A stretch of DNA of 64,000 nucleotides from the NCBI GenBank assembly GCA_001709035.1, contig LVKA01000011.1, forward strand, positions 992,001 to 1,056,000. Direction: 5' to 3'. The translations under genes were made by a program, and so were the position numbers. The notes under the pieces were generated by a model that worked only from the letters and a program-made list of their open reading frames with translations, ran no database searches and was not told where the DNA came from. Numbering within the stretch: position 1 is the stretch's first letter; every line of letters begins with the position of its first letter. Shown in pieces: positions 61,887-64,000 of the stretch. The stretch is from Candidatus Thiodiazotropha endoloripes (GTDB taxonomy: Bacteria > Pseudomonadota > Gammaproteobacteria > Chromatiales > Chromatiaceae).

Positions 61887-63041
61887 ATGCCGGATACCAA
61901 AGCGCAGGCTGTCAGTGAGCGTCTGATGCGACAGATTGTACGTGCCATAGAGCAATCCGGTGGCGCCATACCTTTTGATAGATTCATGGATATGGCCCTC
62001 TATGCACCTGGCCTGGGGTACTATGTGGCAGGTAGCCGAAAATTCGGTGATCAGGGGGACTTCATCACCGCACCTGAGGTCTCACCCCTGTTTGCCCAGT
62101 GTCTTGCCCGCCAGGTGGCGCCGATACTCGATCTACTGCCCTCAGCCGACATACTTGAGTTTGGTGCCGGCTCAGGCATTTTGGCTGCCGACCTGCTGGA
62201 GGCGCTTGCAGCGCTTGATCAACTTCCGGATCGCTACCAGATTCTGGAGGTCAGCCCGGAGTTGAAGAGCCGCCAGAAAGCCACGCTCGAGGCCAGAGTG
62301 CCTGATCTGCTGGAGCGGGTTGTTTGGTTGGAACACATGCCTGAGCAGTTCTGCGGTTGTGTGTTGGCCAATGAGCTGCTGGATGCACTTCCGGTAAGCC
62401 GGTTTCGTGTTGAGGATGGAGCCATACAGGAGTGTTTCGTCGTTCAGGATGGGGAGCAACTGAAGGCCAGCTATCGTGAACCGGTCACTCCGGGGCTTGA
62501 GGCTGCGATAAAGCAGTTGCAGGCTCAGTATGGTCCTTTCAAATCCAGCTATCACTCTGAGGTGAACCTGCGTCAGAGTGCCTGGATAAAAAGCCTGGCC
62601 CAGGCCATCAGTCAGGGGGTGGTGTTGTTGATCGATTATGGCTACAGCAGTTCCGAGTACTACCATCCACAACGTGATCAGGGCACGCTGATGTGCCATT
62701 ACCGGCATCGTGCCCATAGCGATCCATTCCGTTGGGTCGGTATTCAGGATATTACCTGCCAGGTCGATTTTACCGCCGCCGCCAAAGTGGCGGTTGAGTC
62801 GGGGTTCAGCCTTGGGGGTTATACAACCCAGGCGCATTTTCTGCTGGCCAACGGACTCGATAGCCTGCTGGCGGATTCCGATCCTGAGGATGTGGCCCGA
62901 CACATGTCTCTGATGCAGGGGGTCAAACGGCTGACATTGCCGGCCGAAATGGGCGAGCGCTTCAAAGTGCTGGGCCTACTGAAAGGGTTACAACTCAATC
63001 TTCAGGGCTTCTCCATGCGGGATATGTGCGAGCGTCTGTAG
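61887..63041 (+). CDS. MidA-family class I SAM-dependent methyltransferase
   Basis: A 384-residue protein of the MidA/NDUFAF7 family, whose mitochondrial member methylates an arginine of complex I subunit NDUFS2. FGDQGDFITAPEVSPLFAQC and LEFGAGSGILAADLL (SAM-binding) are the family hallmarks, with VLANELLDALPV after them. The start is uncertain: the frame begins at 61836, but the ATG at 61887 (MPDTKAQAVSERLM) gives a more typical length. Bacterial targets are unknown. Confidence 0.88.
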   Translation: MPDTKAQAVSERLMRQIVRAIEQSGGAIPFDRFMDMALYAPGLGYYVAGSRKFGDQGDFITAPEVSPLFAQCLARQVAPILDLLPSADILEFGAGSGILAADLLEALAALDQLPDRYQILEVSPELKSRQKATLEARVPDLLERVVWLEHMPEQFCGCVLANELLDALPVSRFRVEDGAIQECFVVQDGEQLKASYREPVTPGLEAAIKQLQAQYGPFKSSYHSEVNLRQSAWIKSLAQAISQGVVLLIDYGYSSSEYYHPQRDQGTLMCHYRHRAHSDPFRWVGIQDITCQVDFTAAAKVAVESGFSLGGYTTQAHFLLANGLDSLLADSDPEDVARHMSLMQGVKRLTLPAEMGERFKVLGLLKGLQLNLQGFSMRDMCERL

Positions 63042-63331
63042 TCACAAGCTGTTTGACGATCAATTGTTTTTTTACCTCAAATGAACGCGCGTGTTTTTTA
63101 CCGGATGTTCCGGGCACATTCTGTGTCAGCATCTCACTGATTGGTTATTTTTTTCTGATCAGCCTTTTAGGGTCAATTGAATTCGTCTTGACCGCCCTGG
63201 CAAAAAGTAATCAAAGATTATCCATTTACGGACTGAAAAAAGACCCATTCGTGTTTTTTAAATTAATTTAACCCCACTGTCGACTTCTCTGCGTTAGCCC
63301 TAATGAAACACAACTCGTTTGGGAGCAAACA

Positions 63332-64000
63332 ATGAAATTACGACAATTGAGCCTAACCCTCTCTGCCGCCATATTGAGCGGGCTGCTGGCGGCCTGTGGT
63401 TCGGCACCGGAGGCGGAAAGGGATCGGGTTACCGATGCCTCTGCGAAGCGGCATCAGCAGACGTTAAATGAAGCGGTACAGAGTCCGGCACCTGTTCAAT
63501 CCATGCATCAGGATCAAGCCGAGATGGCGACACAGGCCCCGGCCCGGTTATCTCTCACCGGACAGGCTTACTCCAAGGCAAAAATCGCAGCCCTGCCGCA
63601 GCGGCACAGGCCAACCGCCGAAGTTGACCGGGAACGCTATGGTGAACTGGATGAAAATGGGATTCATTCGGTGGCCGATAGGCCTGTCTCCACCTTCAGT
63701 GTCGACGTGGATAGTGGTGCCTATGCATTGGTCAGGCGGTTTCTCAATCAGGGGAGGATGCCGCCCAGAGACCTGGTGCGAGCGGAAGAGCTGATCAACT
63801 ATTTCAACTATCACTATCCCGCTCCTCATTCGGCAGAGCACCCTTTCAGCCTGACTACCGAAGTGGGAGCAACTCCCTGGAACAGGGATACCCGTCTGGT
63901 CCATATCGGTATTCAGGGTATCGCCACGGCCGCCGATCTGCGACCGGCCGCCAATCTGGTGTTTCTGGTCGATGTCTCCGGTTCGATGAGTGATCAAAAC
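63332..64000 (+). CDS. VWA-domain lipoprotein, YfbK-like, 3' end outside window
   Basis: The frame from ATG 63332 is open to the last base (223 codons). A lipoprotein signal peptide ends in the lipobox LLAAC, followed by CGSAPEAERD and a Gln/Ala-rich linker. Then comes a YfbK-type N-terminal domain (VADRPVSTFSVDVDSGAYAL, RAEELINYFNYHYP) and the beginning of a VWA domain with MIDAS (VFLVDVSGSMSD), where the window cuts. Similar proteins are often found near exported or envelope genes; a role in surface metal-dependent binding is probable. A GGGAG ribosome site precedes the ATG. Confidence 0.92.
   Translation, partial: MKLRQLSLTLSAAILSGLLAACGSAPEAERDRVTDASAKRHQQTLNEAVQSPAPVQSMHQDQAEMATQAPARLSLTGQAYSKAKIAALPQRHRPTAEVDRERYGELDENGIHSVADRPVSTFSVDVDSGAYALVRRFLNQGRMPPRDLVRAEELINYFNYHYPAPHSAEHPFSLTTEVGATPWNRDTRLVHIGIQGIATAADLRPAANLVFLVDVSGSMSDQN

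Noticed and set aside
63026-63271. 81-codon frame after the MidA-like gene
   Set aside because: Begins inside the upstream gene in another frame, has no ribosome site and no recognisable domain.

Overview
The window reads as chromosome of a sulfur-oxidising gammaproteobacterium. A Tat-targeted thiosulfohydrolase SoxB, a two-heme cytochrome c, a bacteriohemerythrin, PBP1B, DbpA and a DinG-type helicase all fit that group, and the overall style resembles the Chromatiales/Sedimenticola/Thiodiazotropha lineage. That placement is an inference from gene content; there is no rRNA or marker gene to settle it. I saw no tRNA, rRNA, CRISPR array or intact insertion sequence.

Positions 1-24032 are the tail of a large exopolysaccharide / exosortase A (XrtA) - PEP-CTERM locus. 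It holds four GT4 and one GT2 glycosyltransferases, a Wzy-like ligase/polymerase, a WecB-type epimerase, an ATP-grasp protein, two hexapeptide acyltransferases, exosortase fused to an EpsI domain, a FemAB-like transferase, a DegT-like aminotransferase, a Wzx-type flippase, a PEP-CTERM substrate, an SGNH-like lipoprotein, a polysaccharide deacetylase and a CapK-like adenylating enzyme. Much of it looks more AT-rich than the rest of the window and it has long intergenic gaps. Two sites match the sigma-54 consensus (2531-2546 plus strand; 18652-18667 minus strand, upstream of the PEP-CTERM gene). The flippase gene carries a G10 tract and is bracketed by two inverted, diverged copies of a MITE-like element of about 270-285 bp. 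Ends of that element recur alone across the window.

Positions 24168-34100 are housekeeping and sulfur metabolism: endonuclease IV, an unknown conserved protein, a TtrS/TtrR-like two-component pair with a PhnD-like sensor domain, soxB with a clear terminator, a methyltransferase-like gene, a 55-residue small protein and dbpA.

Positions 34207-45638 hold a proteobacterial dedicated sortase (PDS) system: histidine kinase and response regulator on the minus strand, then the OmpA-like PdsO, a VIT/VWA target protein with a C-terminal sorting signal and a class GN sortase on the plus strand. Between the two halves lies a minus-strand operon of a short periplasmic-binding-like protein, a porin-like protein and a GGDEF/EAL protein.

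Positions 45749-64000 are mostly cell-envelope and housekeeping genes: glutamine amidotransferase, L,D-transpeptidase, cytochrome c, PBP1B, a DUF-like protein, a DinG/YoaA-type helicase, a 52-residue membrane protein, a 1499-residue multi-PAS GGDEF/EAL protein ending in a CZB-like zinc domain, bacteriohemerythrin, glutamate dehydrogenase with pteridine reductase, a MidA-family methyltransferase, and the start of a VWA lipoprotein cut by the window edge.
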